Assembly (NCBI GenBank): GCA_937920345.1
Contig: CALGVA010000016.1
Span: 1-64,000 of the forward strand
Direction: 5' to 3'
Length of the DNA: 64,000 bases
Source of the DNA: an uncultured Lachnospiraceae bacterium
GTDB lineage: Bacteria; Bacillota; Clostridia; Lachnospirales; Lachnospiraceae
Made by a program: the position numbers and the translations under genes. Positions 27,185-36,616 of this stretch are shown piece after piece; the stretch's first letter is position 1, and each line of letters opens with the position of its first letter. The notes under the pieces are model-generated. The model was not told the DNA's origin. It worked only from the letters and a program-made list of their open reading frames with translations, and made no database searches.

Positions 27185-29620
27185 TCATCCGGCTGCACCT
27201 GCCTCTTCCGGCATCGATACCGTACACGTCTTATCGCTCCATGCCAGCAGCTGCTCTCCCTGTCCGCCCGTACACAGCATGCCGACGCGGTATGTTCCCG
27301 CCGGCAGATCCTCCGGACGAATCCGCAGCACAAAACCGGCCAGACCGATATTGTGTTCCATCGGCAGAATCGCCTCCACATCCTGACGATGCCAGTTCGA
27401 CGGCACGGCAGAATAGTCCGCGGTATCGCTTCTCCCGCTGCCGGACAACTCTTCCCGTCTGAGCAGCACACGCTTATCATAACTCGCATTATCCATCCCG
27501 GGCACATAGCACCACCCCATAATCCACAAAATATCAGGTTCATCGGCATGTATTTTGTGCTGCAGTTCTGCCCGATCCACGGTCAGCCGCAGAAGATTTT
27601 TATTGACTTTTCCTGTTAAATCGCCCTGTAGCGCTTCCACAGATGACGTCAGCAGATGTTCCTCATACGGAAATTTGTAATTGCACACATAATCCGAAGC
27701 ATTGTCGATCAACGCCCTGTGATAGAACGGATCATTCCCGTTCATCTGCGGATGTCTGCTGTAAAGATTCTCCTTCTCCGCAAGAAGCCGCTTCCATTTC
27801 TCCTGGTCCTGTTCATCCAGACCGCGGCTGAGAGACTCGTAATGATACAGCACCGCGTCGTTGCGCTGTACGTTGTAGTACCCCGCTTCGATTAATTTAA
27901 AGCAGAAATCCACATCGTTATAGGCGACTGCCATGGTCTCATCCAGTCCGCCCACTTCTTCATATTTCTTACGGCTCACCATAAGACATGCTGCCGTTAC
28001 GCCAATCATATCATATGTTATTCTGTTCCGTCCGTAATAATAATCTCTGTCGTCCGGAAATGTAATGAGTTTATGGGACGGTCCGATCGCCATATTGGTG
28101 ATACCCGTGTGCTGAATATTCTGTGTATTCGCATACCACAGCTTCGCGCCCACCGCCCCGGTATGCGGCTGCAGTGCCTGCCCTGCCATGCGTCGCAGCC
28201 AGCTGCGCTCTATGATCTCAATATCATCGTTCAACAGCAGAATCAGGTCGCCGCCTGCCTGTGCCACACCCATATTACACATTTTGGAAAAATTAAACGG
28301 CATGGCCTCATAGATATAGGTAAAACCGTATTTTCTCCGCAGCAATTCCATCTTCGCACGGTTTTCATCACTGCTGCCGTTATCCACCACGATCCACTCA
28401 TAATAACGGTAGTCTGTCTTCTCTCGGAACGATTTTAAGCATCGCTCCAGCACCTCCGGATGATCTTTGGAAGGAATCACGACGGAAACCAGATAGTGCG
28501 GCGGAATCTGTCTGACTTCGCTCTGTGCCCGGACGCATCGTTCCCTTCCGGAAATAGACGTATCATAGATCACATGGTACAGATCCGGCTCCTGCCCGCT
28601 CGCCAGTACGCCCTTTACGCCCCGTCTGGTAAGCGCCCGCTCCCGCACGGACACAGTCTCTTTTCCCGCGCCTTCAATATAACATCCGTTTTCTAATTCT
28701 GTTTTCAAAAACTGCCTGACGAGCCGGAACTTCTCTTCCCTGTCCGTGCACGCTGCCAGTTCCTGCTTCGCCTCCCCGGAAGGCTCATACACCCTGTGAT
28801 AGAGCACGCCGTCTATATGCCGGATCCCCTCCTGGAGCGGCACGCTTTCAAGCCGGCAGCGTCTGACTGCCGCTTCTTCCAGATGCAGGCACAGATCATA
28901 GAACCAGACCTGCTGATTCCTCCCTGCTTCTGCGTTTTTTTCTGTAACCTCGGACGGCAGGTCATTCATAAGTCCCTTTCTGACTGCCACCAGATGTCCC
29001 CAGTAGTTATACGCCATCATAGTGTCCGGTGAATAACACGGTTTAAACCACGGATGCATACGACAGGACAAATCTTCCCAATAAAAATCTTCATCTGCAT
29101 ATGCAATTTTGCACGACGCATTTTTATTAAAGCATAATTTAATTTCTTCCACACATCTGTTATCCAGAACACCCTTTCCACACGCCAGAATGACAATATC
29201 GGTCTGTGGTATATCAAACGTTATCCATCCATTCACTTCTATCGGCGACGTTACGCCAGAACTGTAACCTCCATTATTATAACTATTGTTATTTTCCTCT
29301 TTCATCCATTCCACGTAAGGATGCTCCTGCTTCCGCATCTCTTCTGCATAGCGTTTGAGACAGGCATCCGCCGCCGGAATCATATCCGTCGCTCCGGCAT
29401 GGCGCCCCTCTCCTTTCATGACGCGATAAAGACAGCGAAAGGGTGCCGTCATCTTCCAGAACGGACTCGCATAGATGCGGTTTAAGTTATCGTTCAAATC
29501 TTCCTGCCGTCTCTGTGCATCTCCGATCTTTCCCGCCAGCGTACTGTTATTCCTGCGTGCAGTCTCATATGCGGTTTCGTAATAAGCCGTCCAGTCATTG
29601 CATTTTGTTCGTCCGCTCAT
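27185..29620 (-). CDS. Very large GT2-type glycosyltransferase with C-terminal beta domain
   Basis: An 811-residue protein. An N-terminal coiled-coil segment (about 10-70) is followed by a GT-like region (about 120-340) that lacks a clear DxD motif and may be non-catalytic. An intact GT2 domain then covers about 375-625 (VSVVIPSKDH, VVDNGSSDE, LLNDDIEI, AYNDVDFCFK). The last 170 residues form a Trp- and Gly-rich, strand-like domain, perhaps glycan-binding. It starts four bases after the stop of the methyltransferase-kinase gene, so the two are translated from one mRNA and may act in one complex on the same chain end. Confidence 0.83.
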   Translation of the reverse strand: MSGRTKCNDWTAYYETAYETARRNNSTLAGKIGDAQRRQEDLNDNLNRIYASPFWKMTAPFRCLYRVMKGEGRHAGATDMIPAADACLKRYAEEMRKQEHPYVEWMKEENNNSYNNGGYSSGVTSPIEVNGWITFDIPQTDIVILACGKGVLDNRCVEEIKLCFNKNASCKIAYADEDFYWEDLSCRMHPWFKPCYSPDTMMAYNYWGHLVAVRKGLMNDLPSEVTEKNAEAGRNQQVWFYDLCLHLEEAAVRRCRLESVPLQEGIRHIDGVLYHRVYEPSGEAKQELAACTDREEKFRLVRQFLKTELENGCYIEGAGKETVSVRERALTRRGVKGVLASGQEPDLYHVIYDTSISGRERCVRAQSEVRQIPPHYLVSVVIPSKDHPEVLERCLKSFREKTDYRYYEWIVVDNGSSDENRAKMELLRRKYGFTYIYEAMPFNFSKMCNMGVAQAGGDLILLLNDDIEIIERSWLRRMAGQALQPHTGAVGAKLWYANTQNIQHTGITNMAIGPSHKLITFPDDRDYYYGRNRITYDMIGVTAACLMVSRKKYEEVGGLDETMAVAYNDVDFCFKLIEAGYYNVQRNDAVLYHYESLSRGLDEQDQEKWKRLLAEKENLYSRHPQMNGNDPFYHRALIDNASDYVCNYKFPYEEHLLTSSVEALQGDLTGKVNKNLLRLTVDRAELQHKIHADEPDILWIMGWCYVPGMDNASYDKRVLLRREELSGSGRSDTADYSAVPSNWHRQDVEAILPMEHNIGLAGFVLRIRPEDLPAGTYRVGMLCTGGQGEQLLAWSDKTCTVSMPEEAGAAG

Positions 29621-29623
29621 CTG

Positions 29624-31747
29624 TCAAAACAATCCCCTTTTCTGCATATGCTTTACCGTCTCTTCCGGCAGTCTGGTCACTTCCATCACAACCTGCAGCA
29701 GATTGCTCTCTTCCCCCGCAAGGCCTGCCAGCGACACTGTGATATTCGGGTCCGGTGTCGGAAATACATAGGTGTTATCACCGGCCTTAAATCCGTTGAC
29801 CTGTATCTGTCTGCCTTTCCACGGAACCGGCACACCGTTGTATTTGATCTCACGTATATACACAACACAGTAATCGCTGCAAGGATCAATCCGCAGTGCA
29901 CTTCTTCCGCCCGGAACGCTCACCTCCAGCTCCGTCATGCCCTCCGGTGTCACACGGACCTGTTCCGGCAGTTCATCGGGAAAGAACGACTGCTCCTCAT
30001 TAAATCCGCCGCCTGTATCCTCATAGATCTGAATGCGGTCTTTCTGTACGCCAGGCTCCTGTCCCCTGCAAAAATCCTCCACCGTGTAGACCGGATAACC
30101 GATCGCCTCCCGTATCTCCGCCATAGACAGATTCCTGCCGGTCACATACTTCTGAAATTTCATTTCCAGTCTGCGATACTGTTCTGCCTCTGTCTGATCA
30201 ATTTGAAGTTCGTTCATAATTAAATCAAGATTTAATATATTTCTCTTTTCACTTTCCAGAAGATAACAATAAACTGCCCGAAAAGCAATCTGCTTCGTCT
30301 CAATCTGCTTCTCAAAGCTCCATTCAAAGTCAATAACATTCCAAGTGTTATCAATGTTGTCCGGTACTATAATATTTGCAAAAATCAGATCGTAATCAGC
30401 GACCGCCTTCTCCTCGCCCCAGGTAATCCGTTTGCAATACTCGTCAAACAGATTCTGAAACCCTTCCACATCATTCCGTGCCAGGCATTCGTCAAGCAGC
30501 TCTTCCAGGCTTCTCCCCTCGAGATACTGCAGGCGCAGATAAGGCGGCTCCGGTAAAAGACTGGCCGCAGAAGTCGTATTCACCCGCTCAAGGCAGCATC
30601 GATTGACAGCCAGTCCGCTGTCCGCATAGCGCTCACACAGCTTCTCATAGATCTGTGCAGTGTGTTCGATATGCTGCCACGCCTCATTTGATAACGGATG
30701 TTTTTCTATAATTTTACCATTTTCGCCGTCCCGCAGTACGGTTTTGATCTGAAATTCCGCCCTTCTGTCGCCCGAGTACTTCACGTATTTTTCCTCGAGA
30801 GCGGGACCCAGCACCATCATATAGGAATTAGAGAACAGCGGAAACTGTCCTTCCTGTATAATCGTGTCAAACACTCTCTTCTCGTCGAACAGCATAAGTC
30901 TGTCTCTGTCGAAGTTCCTGAGATTGGTCGTAAGTTCCCCCGGCTTCGGCAGCCTCTCGTCAGAATAGAGACATGTCATAAATTTGTAGTCGGGATAGGG
31001 ATAGTACATCTGTACCTGTTCATAGCCGCACCGCCTCGCAATGTCACGCAGTCCGTCAGCCGTAAACGTCCGGACCACACCGCCGTCCGGATAGTTCTCC
31101 AGACTGCTGAAATATGTGCCAAGATGGTCTTCCCGACACCCGGCCCAGTATTTCAGACCAAATTTATTCTCTATGGCTATGGCAATATTGCCCTGCGGCT
31201 TCACATGCCTGCTGATAATATTCAGGAAATCCTCATAGGGTGTCCCGGACTGTATATATGCCTGGGCATACTCAAATACCCCGATCAGGCAGATATAATC
31301 GTAGTCACAGGGAAGATCCGGCTCCACATCCTGAAAATTACCCACATGGATCGTCACATTGTCGGCATCCATATGGCGATAGGCGTTGATCCGGCTCCTT
31401 TTTCTGGACAGATCGATACAGGTAACTTCTCCCGCCTTTCTCGCAAGCGCTCCCGTAATCGCGCCACAACCGGAACCAACCTCCAGCACCTTCATATCCC
31501 TGGTGATCGGCAGCCACTCCACGATATTCTCCCGCTGTGCGGAAAGATGATACAGAATCGGCCAGCTCGCCCGCTCTTCAATGATCTGCTGATACTCCAC
31601 CGACGAATAATTCCGGGCAATATCCAGCAGTTCATCCTCTACCGCTCCGTCGCAGTAATAGTCCTCGCCCGGATAGCGGGTCAGATCCAGTTTGATTTTG
31701 CCGATTTGCTCTTTCTTCTCTGTTCTGTTATCCTCTTTCATGCTCAT
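29624..31747 (-). CDS. SAM methyltransferase - kinase fusion, WbdD-like
   Basis: A 707-residue fusion. Residues about 60-270 are a class I methyltransferase with the SAM loop VLEVGSGCGAITG (87-99) and CIDLS. Residues about 320-490 have a kinase/aminoglycoside-phosphotransferase fold pattern. A possible ATP-binding Lys is K349 in IIEKHPL, a hinge segment is LQYLEGRSLEELL, the catalytic loop is D453-LIFA-N458, and the metal site is D473 in VIDFEW. The last 200 residues are strand-rich, ending in a short helix; no long coiled coil is visible. The combination recalls WbdD, which phosphorylates and methylates the non-reducing end of E. coli O9a to stop chain growth. It lies directly after wzt. The function here is inference. 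Confidence 0.8.
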   Translation of the reverse strand: MSMKEDNRTEKKEQIGKIKLDLTRYPGEDYYCDGAVEDELLDIARNYSSVEYQQIIEERASWPILYHLSAQRENIVEWLPITRDMKVLEVGSGCGAITGALARKAGEVTCIDLSRKRSRINAYRHMDADNVTIHVGNFQDVEPDLPCDYDYICLIGVFEYAQAYIQSGTPYEDFLNIISRHVKPQGNIAIAIENKFGLKYWAGCREDHLGTYFSSLENYPDGGVVRTFTADGLRDIARRCGYEQVQMYYPYPDYKFMTCLYSDERLPKPGELTTNLRNFDRDRLMLFDEKRVFDTIIQEGQFPLFSNSYMMVLGPALEEKYVKYSGDRRAEFQIKTVLRDGENGKIIEKHPLSNEAWQHIEHTAQIYEKLCERYADSGLAVNRCCLERVNTTSAASLLPEPPYLRLQYLEGRSLEELLDECLARNDVEGFQNLFDEYCKRITWGEEKAVADYDLIFANIIVPDNIDNTWNVIDFEWSFEKQIETKQIAFRAVYCYLLESEKRNILNLDLIMNELQIDQTEAEQYRRLEMKFQKYVTGRNLSMAEIREAIGYPVYTVEDFCRGQEPGVQKDRIQIYEDTGGGFNEEQSFFPDELPEQVRVTPEGMTELEVSVPGGRSALRIDPCSDYCVVYIREIKYNGVPVPWKGRQIQVNGFKAGDNTYVFPTPDPNITVSLAGLAGEESNLLQVVMEVTRLPEETVKHMQKRGLF

Positions 31748-31892
31748 CTCTGTTTCTGCACTGTTTCAATTTGTATGGAATCCACGTACTGTCGGCTCAC
31801 GCTGTATGACAATACACGCACTGCCGGTTCACGGCAAACAGTGCGCCGCCGCTCCCGCTGTTCAAAACTTCCGTCCTCTGTCTGACCCTGTG

Positions 31893-33221
31893 TCATCCTT
31901 CAACACGCCGCACTTCGATCTCTGAGTTCATGTCGTAGAATCCTACCGTATCCTTATCGGAGATCACCGACAGGTTAAGCACATCATATAACCTGTGATA
32001 CACCGTAAAATCATCATTCTCATATCCTGTTACGCCCAGCGACAGCAGATAATCGCCCCCCTGCAGATTCATCTCCTGTTTAAAGTTCACTTCCCGTATA
32101 TCCCCTGCATACACAGGCTCCAGAAAAGCCTTTTCAAACATCGTATTCGTACCTGTGATCTCTGTTCCACGTACATTCTTGATCGTAAAAGCAAAGATGG
32201 GCGCCTGAATGTCCTCTTCCATCCTGACTTTCATGCAGATGGAAAAGGTACTGCCTTTTATGATTGCGGATGTTCTGATTCCCTGTTCATCCGTAATATA
32301 GTATTCCGTGATCACGGCTTTCTTAGACCCGTATTCCAGAAGCTCCGGATTCTCTGCCACTGCTGCATCCTGCTCCGCACTGCCCGCTTTTCCGCCGGAT
32401 TTCATCCCCGCCTTCCCGCCGGACGCGGCTCTTCGCAGTTCCTCGTCGTCCAGCAGCCTGTCCTGCTCCGCCTCCGGCGCCGCGTATTGTCCTACCAGAA
32501 CCTGCTTGTAGATGTCGATCATCTCCTTCGGTCTGCCCTCCCCCAGCTTCGTCCCCTGGTTAAGAAGCACAACACGATCACAGTATTTACTGATACTGCT
32601 CAGATCATGGCTGACAAACACGATGGTCTTCCCCATCTCTTTAAATTCCTCAAATTTGTGATAACATTTCGCCTGAAAAAAGACGTCTCCCACTGACAAG
32701 GCTTCGTCCACGATCAGAATCTCCGGCTCAATATTGATTGCCACCGCAAAGGCGAGACGCACGAACATACCGCTGGAATATGTCTTCACCGGCTGATACA
32801 CATACTCGCCGATATCCGCAAACTCCAGAATCGCCTCCAGCTTCTCATCGATCTCCTTCTCGCCAAACCCGATCATGGTACCGTTCAGATATATATTCTC
32901 AATGCCGTTATATTCCATGTTGAAGCCCGCGCCGAGTTCCAGAAGCGCGGAAATACGGCCGTTTACCTCCACAGTACCGCGGGTCGCGTTCAGCACGCCT
33001 GTAATGATCTTGAGAATCGTGGATTTACCGGAACCGTTCGTCCCGATGATTCCCACGCACTCCCCCTGTCTGATGGTCAGATTAACCCCTTTCAGAGCAT
33101 GGTGCTCCGTATGATGCTTCCCCCGCCCGAAGCCCAGCGCTTCCCTGATCCGGTCAGAAGGCTTGTCATACAGCTTATATACTTTTTCTACATCCGTAAC
33201 CTTAATCGCAATATTGTCCAT
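31893..33221 (-). CDS. wzt: ABC transporter ATPase for polysaccharide export (Wzt-like) with C-terminal domain
   Basis: A 442-residue protein. The ATPase part (1-240) has Walker A GTNGSGKST (60-68), signature YSSGM (148-152), Walker B ILIVDE (168-173) and the switch His in FVSHD. After a Lys/Ala/Gly linker (about 255-300), residues about 305-435 form a beta-sandwich of the Wzt C-terminal type (SFSICMKVRM, LSLGVTGYENDDF). In Gram-negative systems that domain recognises the modified chain end of the polymer. The upstream methyltransferase-kinase homologue would make such an end. Start follows AAGGAATGACAT. It is separated from its permease gene by an unusual structured gap. Confidence 0.92.
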   Translation of the reverse strand: MDNIAIKVTDVEKVYKLYDKPSDRIREALGFGRGKHHTEHHALKGVNLTIRQGECVGIIGTNGSGKSTILKIITGVLNATRGTVEVNGRISALLELGAGFNMEYNGIENIYLNGTMIGFGEKEIDEKLEAILEFADIGEYVYQPVKTYSSGMFVRLAFAVAINIEPEILIVDEALSVGDVFFQAKCYHKFEEFKEMGKTIVFVSHDLSSISKYCDRVVLLNQGTKLGEGRPKEMIDIYKQVLVGQYAAPEAEQDRLLDDEELRRAASGGKAGMKSGGKAGSAEQDAAVAENPELLEYGSKKAVITEYYITDEQGIRTSAIIKGSTFSICMKVRMEEDIQAPIFAFTIKNVRGTEITGTNTMFEKAFLEPVYAGDIREVNFKQEMNLQGGDYLLSLGVTGYENDDFTVYHRLYDVLNLSVISDKDTVGFYDMNSEIEVRRVEG

Positions 33222-33264
33222 ATGTCATTCCTTGTCTATATACGCTGCCCTGCTTTTCTGTTCC

Positions 33265-33523
33265 GACACAAGAGACTCCGCAGTGCCGTAGCTCGATCGG
33301 CAAGCGTACTGCACAAAGTCTTCTCGCAGTCGTCCTGCGCAGGAACATGAGATTTTCTTAATGTTCCGCTCTTACCCCAGCAATTTGAGGACAAGGACGT
33401 CCTCAAAAGCCCGAAATGCGCACGGAAGCGCATAGAGGGCGGTTGCGTCAGTCTGTCACCGTCCTTCCGGAACATTTGGAAAATCCATGCTCCGGAGCCG
33501 ACACAAGAGGAGACTTTGCGCAG
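33265..33523. repeat. Structured non-coding region between wzm and wzt with direct and inverted repeats
   Basis: The 316-bp gap contains the direct repeat GACACAAGAG at 33265-33274 and 33500-33509, each followed by a variant of ACT..CGCAGTGC. Between them lie a perfect 9-bp hairpin TTTGAGGAC-AAGGAC-GTCCTCAAA (33384-33407) and three GGAACATT-type half-sites that can pair (33342-33348, 33360-33367, 33469-33476). There is no credible ORF. It could be an insertion remnant or an RNA element that sets the wzm:wzt ratio. Confidence 0.55.
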
Positions 33524-33537
33524 TGCGCTTCTGCATC

Positions 33538-34575
33538 CTACAGCACGTCTGCGAAGTGAACCCTCAACTTCCGGAAAATCAGTGTCCCGACACAGAACAG
33601 GCTGATCGTAAAGATCCAGAAATAGGTAGACGAATAAAAGTGCTCCCAGAACCATACATCCTCGTAGATCGCGCTGCGATACCCGTTGACCACATAAACA
33701 AGCGGATTCAGCTTAAAAAGCGTCTTCAGGTTATCGGTATTAAGCATCGTGATGCTCCACAGAATCGGGGTCGCCCACATGCCGATCTGGAGCGCGATAT
33801 TGATGATCTGCTGCAGATCCCTGATAAATACCACGAGCGCACAGGTCAGATAGCTCATTCCCAGCACCAGCAGGAACAGGCAGAAACTGTAATAGATAAG
33901 CTGCAACGTGTAGACCGTCGGATAATAACCATAGCCTATGGAGACGAGCAGCAGCACAATCACAAAGAAAACATGAATAAAAGTAGCCGCAATCACCTTG
34001 ATGATCGGCAAAATACTGATATTGAACACAACTTTTTTCACCAGATAATTATATTCTACAAGCGCCATCGTTCCCTGTGTGATTGCCTCGGTGAAATAGA
34101 ACCAGGGCACCAGCCCGGCCGTCAGGTAGAGTACGTAAGGTACTTCCAGCCCGCTTGCCACCATCTGACTTCTCGTATCGAAAACCTTGTCGAAAACGAT
34201 CCAGTACATCACCACAGTCACTATCGGCTGCGCCATTGCCCATACAATTCCCAGATAGGAACCGGCATACCGTTTCTTAAAATCATTCTTCGCCAGCTTC
34301 CAGATCAGTTTCCTGCTCTGAAAAAGCTCTGACGGAATCGTCAGAATCCGCTCATAGTAAAGCGCAAAGATCATACAGGTAAAAGTAATCAGCACACAGC
34401 CGCTGACCTTCTTCATGCGCTCCGTCACCTGATCGGCGAGCGGATTATGGTGATTGACAAGCACCAGCGCAAGAATCAAACCAAGCCCCCAGAAAATAGC
34501 GATTCCTGCGGGCTTGCCCAAATGTTTTGTTTTCCTTACAGACTGTTTTGAAGGTTCCGTCTTATCCATACTCAT
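33538..34575 (-). CDS. wzm: ABC transporter permease for polysaccharide export (Wzm-like)
   Basis: A 345-residue membrane protein of the ABC-2 polysaccharide exporter type. The conserved region LIWKLAKNDFKKRYAGSYLGIVWAMAQP starts at about residue 95, after an extra N-terminal part with two membrane helices that standard permeases of about 260 residues lack. The family core with six helices and the ending WxNP-type KLNPLVYVVNGYR follow. It would form the channel for the lipid-linked glycan together with Wzt. It follows rmlC by 33 bp in the same direction, so it belongs to the rml operon. Confidence 0.9.
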   Translation of the reverse strand: MSMDKTEPSKQSVRKTKHLGKPAGIAIFWGLGLILALVLVNHHNPLADQVTERMKKVSGCVLITFTCMIFALYYERILTIPSELFQSRKLIWKLAKNDFKKRYAGSYLGIVWAMAQPIVTVVMYWIVFDKVFDTRSQMVASGLEVPYVLYLTAGLVPWFYFTEAITQGTMALVEYNYLVKKVVFNISILPIIKVIAATFIHVFFVIVLLLVSIGYGYYPTVYTLQLIYYSFCLFLLVLGMSYLTCALVVFIRDLQQIINIALQIGMWATPILWSITMLNTDNLKTLFKLNPLVYVVNGYRSAIYEDVWFWEHFYSSTYFWIFTISLFCVGTLIFRKLRVHFADVL

Positions 34576-34608
34576 AATCTTCCTGTCCCGGACAATACCG
34601 GCTCCGTC

Positions 34609-35175
34609 CTATTTACGATATTTCTCCGTAAATGCCGAAAGCCCGTCCTCTCTCTTCGCGTCCTTCTCGGACAGAATCGGCTGATCTCCTTCCGGGATGG
34701 GCCATTCGATACCGATCTCCGGATCATTCCAGATGATGCCGCCCTCGTCGTTCGGATGATAGAAATCCGTGCATTTATAGGCAAATTCCGCATAGTCGGA
34801 CACGACATAGAAACCATGCGCAAAATTCTTCGGGATAAAAAACTGCTTCTTATTCTCCGCCGAGAGCAGCACACCGTACCACTTGCCGTAAGTCGCAGAT
34901 CCCTGCCTGAGATCTACCGCCACGTCATATACCTCGCCGCTAAGAACCCGCACCAGCTTGTCCTGCGGATAATTGATCTGAAAATGAAGACCGCGCAGAA
35001 CACCCCTGGTGGACGCTGACTGATTATCCTGCACGAAAATCTGATCGATTCCCGCCTCTTTATAGTCATTATAATTGTAAGTCTCCATGAAATAACCTCT
35101 TGTGTCCTCAAACACCGTCGGCGTTATCACTTTAAGCCCTTCGATTTCACATGTCTCCACCGTTATCTTTCCCAT
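34609..35175 (-). CDS. rfbC: dTDP-4-dehydrorhamnose 3,5-epimerase
   Basis: A 188-residue cupin-fold epimerase acting on dTDP-4-dehydro-6-deoxyglucose. Family motifs are visible: FEDTRGYFMETYN, FVQDNQSASTRGVLRGLHFQ (the His is a catalytic candidate), KLVRVLSGEVYDVAVDLR, and the Tyr-rich FAHGFYVVSDYAEFAYKCTDFY. The ATG at 35175 is chosen because AAAGGA lies 11 bp ahead, while the ATG at 35187 touches that site. It lies in one direction with rfbB, rfbA and the exporter genes. Confidence 0.95.
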   Translation of the reverse strand: MGKITVETCEIEGLKVITPTVFEDTRGYFMETYNYNDYKEAGIDQIFVQDNQSASTRGVLRGLHFQINYPQDKLVRVLSGEVYDVAVDLRQGSATYGKWYGVLLSAENKKQFFIPKNFAHGFYVVSDYAEFAYKCTDFYHPNDEGGIIWNDPEIGIEWPIPEGDQPILSEKDAKREDGLSAFTEKYRK

Positions 35176-35263
35176 AGTCTGTATCATCCTTTCTAACGAT
35201 ATAAAATTATCTCTCCGGAAACGCGCCGCATACCGGCCGCCCTAAGGCATATTGTGCTTTCTT

Positions 35264-36616
35264 TTATTCTTCATCTGACGATCCGACCGGCACATTGCCG
35301 CTGTCACCGTCTATGACGCCGGAATATCCCGCCGCACCCTTCGCATGATTGATGGAAGTGTCGATATTCATGTAACACAGATTCAGATCGACGTTTGTCT
35401 CAATACCGTCCACCGAACCCTTCGACGTATACTGCCACATGTGATAGTATTTGTCGTATACGGGGATTTCCGCGTATTCCGCAAGCCAGGTCTTGTATTC
35501 TGACATCTGTGTCATATCCACTTCGTCGTTCAGCCAGTTTCTGGAACCGTAGATACCGGTCTCATATCCCGCCGAGGCAATCGTCTCCAGAAACGCCTTA
35601 TGAATCTTCGTGCGCTCCTCCGCGTTCATCGCGTCGGCCCGTCCTCTGCCGCCTGCGCTCTCGCTGTCTAAGAATACCGGATAATCCACGTCATAATCCT
35701 CGATCAGGCTGATCACCATGCTGGCTTCTTCTACGGCTTCCACCTCATCGATCGCCTGCGTGAAGAAATATACGCCCACCGGAATGTCCGCCTCAATAGC
35801 GCCTTCGATGTTCTTCTTATACATAGGATCCAGTACGAGCGCGCCCGAGGAAGCGCCGCGGTATCCGCAGCGGATAATGGCAAACTCAATACCGGCCTCC
35901 TTGACCTTCATCCAGTCGATCTCTTTATTCCATTTGGAGACATCAATGCCAAGCCGCGCGTTGTCCCCTGCAAATTCCAGTTCCGTATTCTCACTGCCGT
36001 CCGCCGCTTCCTCCGCGCCGTTGACGGCTCTGTCCTCTCTCTCGACGTCGATGTCATCCTCTGTCATAATGAGATACTCGATATCGCTCAACACACGGTA
36101 TTCGATCTCCTGCTTCACCTGGATCGTCGTGATCGTATTCGGAACGATAAATCCTTCCGCCTCCGCCAGCGACACGCTGTACTCTCCGGCGCGCAGTCCC
36201 TCGATATATATGATCCCGTCCCGGTCTGAATCCGTATACTCTCCCATTTCCTGTATCCTGACCGTAAAAGGCGTTCCCGTCACCAGCCTGCCCACACTGT
36301 CCACGATCATGATACGCAGATCCTTGGCCACAGAGCTCATCATCAGGAATACATTTTTACCGGAATACGTCTCTATACTCTTGAATTTCACTTCCGGATC
36401 AAAGAAGGTCTCGTCCCGCAAAAAAGCAGACAGATCATTTCCTCTCTGTCCGTCATCTGTCCCTCCCGCAGCCGCCGTCTCCTGTACCTGTTCGTCCGCC
36501 AAAAATCCCAGCTTTCTCTTAACAGTCTCAAAATTGGCAGCCGCAATCACTCCAACCAGCACCACGAACATCAGTATCATGGCAACCAGCATTCTTCTCA
36601 TTTTCTTAGAGTCCAT
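35264..36616 (-). CDS. Membrane-anchored GH25 muramidase with SpaA/Cna-B-like domain
   Basis: A 450-residue cell-wall hydrolase. One N-terminal membrane helix (about 7-27) anchors it. A prealbumin-like SpaA domain (about 85-165, DRDGIIYIEGLRAGEYSVSL) follows, then an acidic linker, and then a GH25 domain (about 215-425). GH25 features are LGIDVSKWNKEIDW, the DxE motif FLDSES, and the C-terminal YHMWQYTSKG. It cleaves the glycan strand of peptidoglycan. The ATG at 36616 has AGAGG upstream and overlaps the last codons of rfbA by 11 bp, so translation is coupled. It is a shorter paralogue of the protein at 38674. Confidence 0.9.
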   Translation of the reverse strand: MDSKKMRRMLVAMILMFVVLVGVIAAANFETVKRKLGFLADEQVQETAAAGGTDDGQRGNDLSAFLRDETFFDPEVKFKSIETYSGKNVFLMMSSVAKDLRIMIVDSVGRLVTGTPFTVRIQEMGEYTDSDRDGIIYIEGLRAGEYSVSLAEAEGFIVPNTITTIQVKQEIEYRVLSDIEYLIMTEDDIDVEREDRAVNGAEEAADGSENTELEFAGDNARLGIDVSKWNKEIDWMKVKEAGIEFAIIRCGYRGASSGALVLDPMYKKNIEGAIEADIPVGVYFFTQAIDEVEAVEEASMVISLIEDYDVDYPVFLDSESAGGRGRADAMNAEERTKIHKAFLETIASAGYETGIYGSRNWLNDEVDMTQMSEYKTWLAEYAEIPVYDKYYHMWQYTSKGSVDGIETNVDLNLCYMNIDTSINHAKGAAGYSGVIDGDSGNVPVGSSDEE

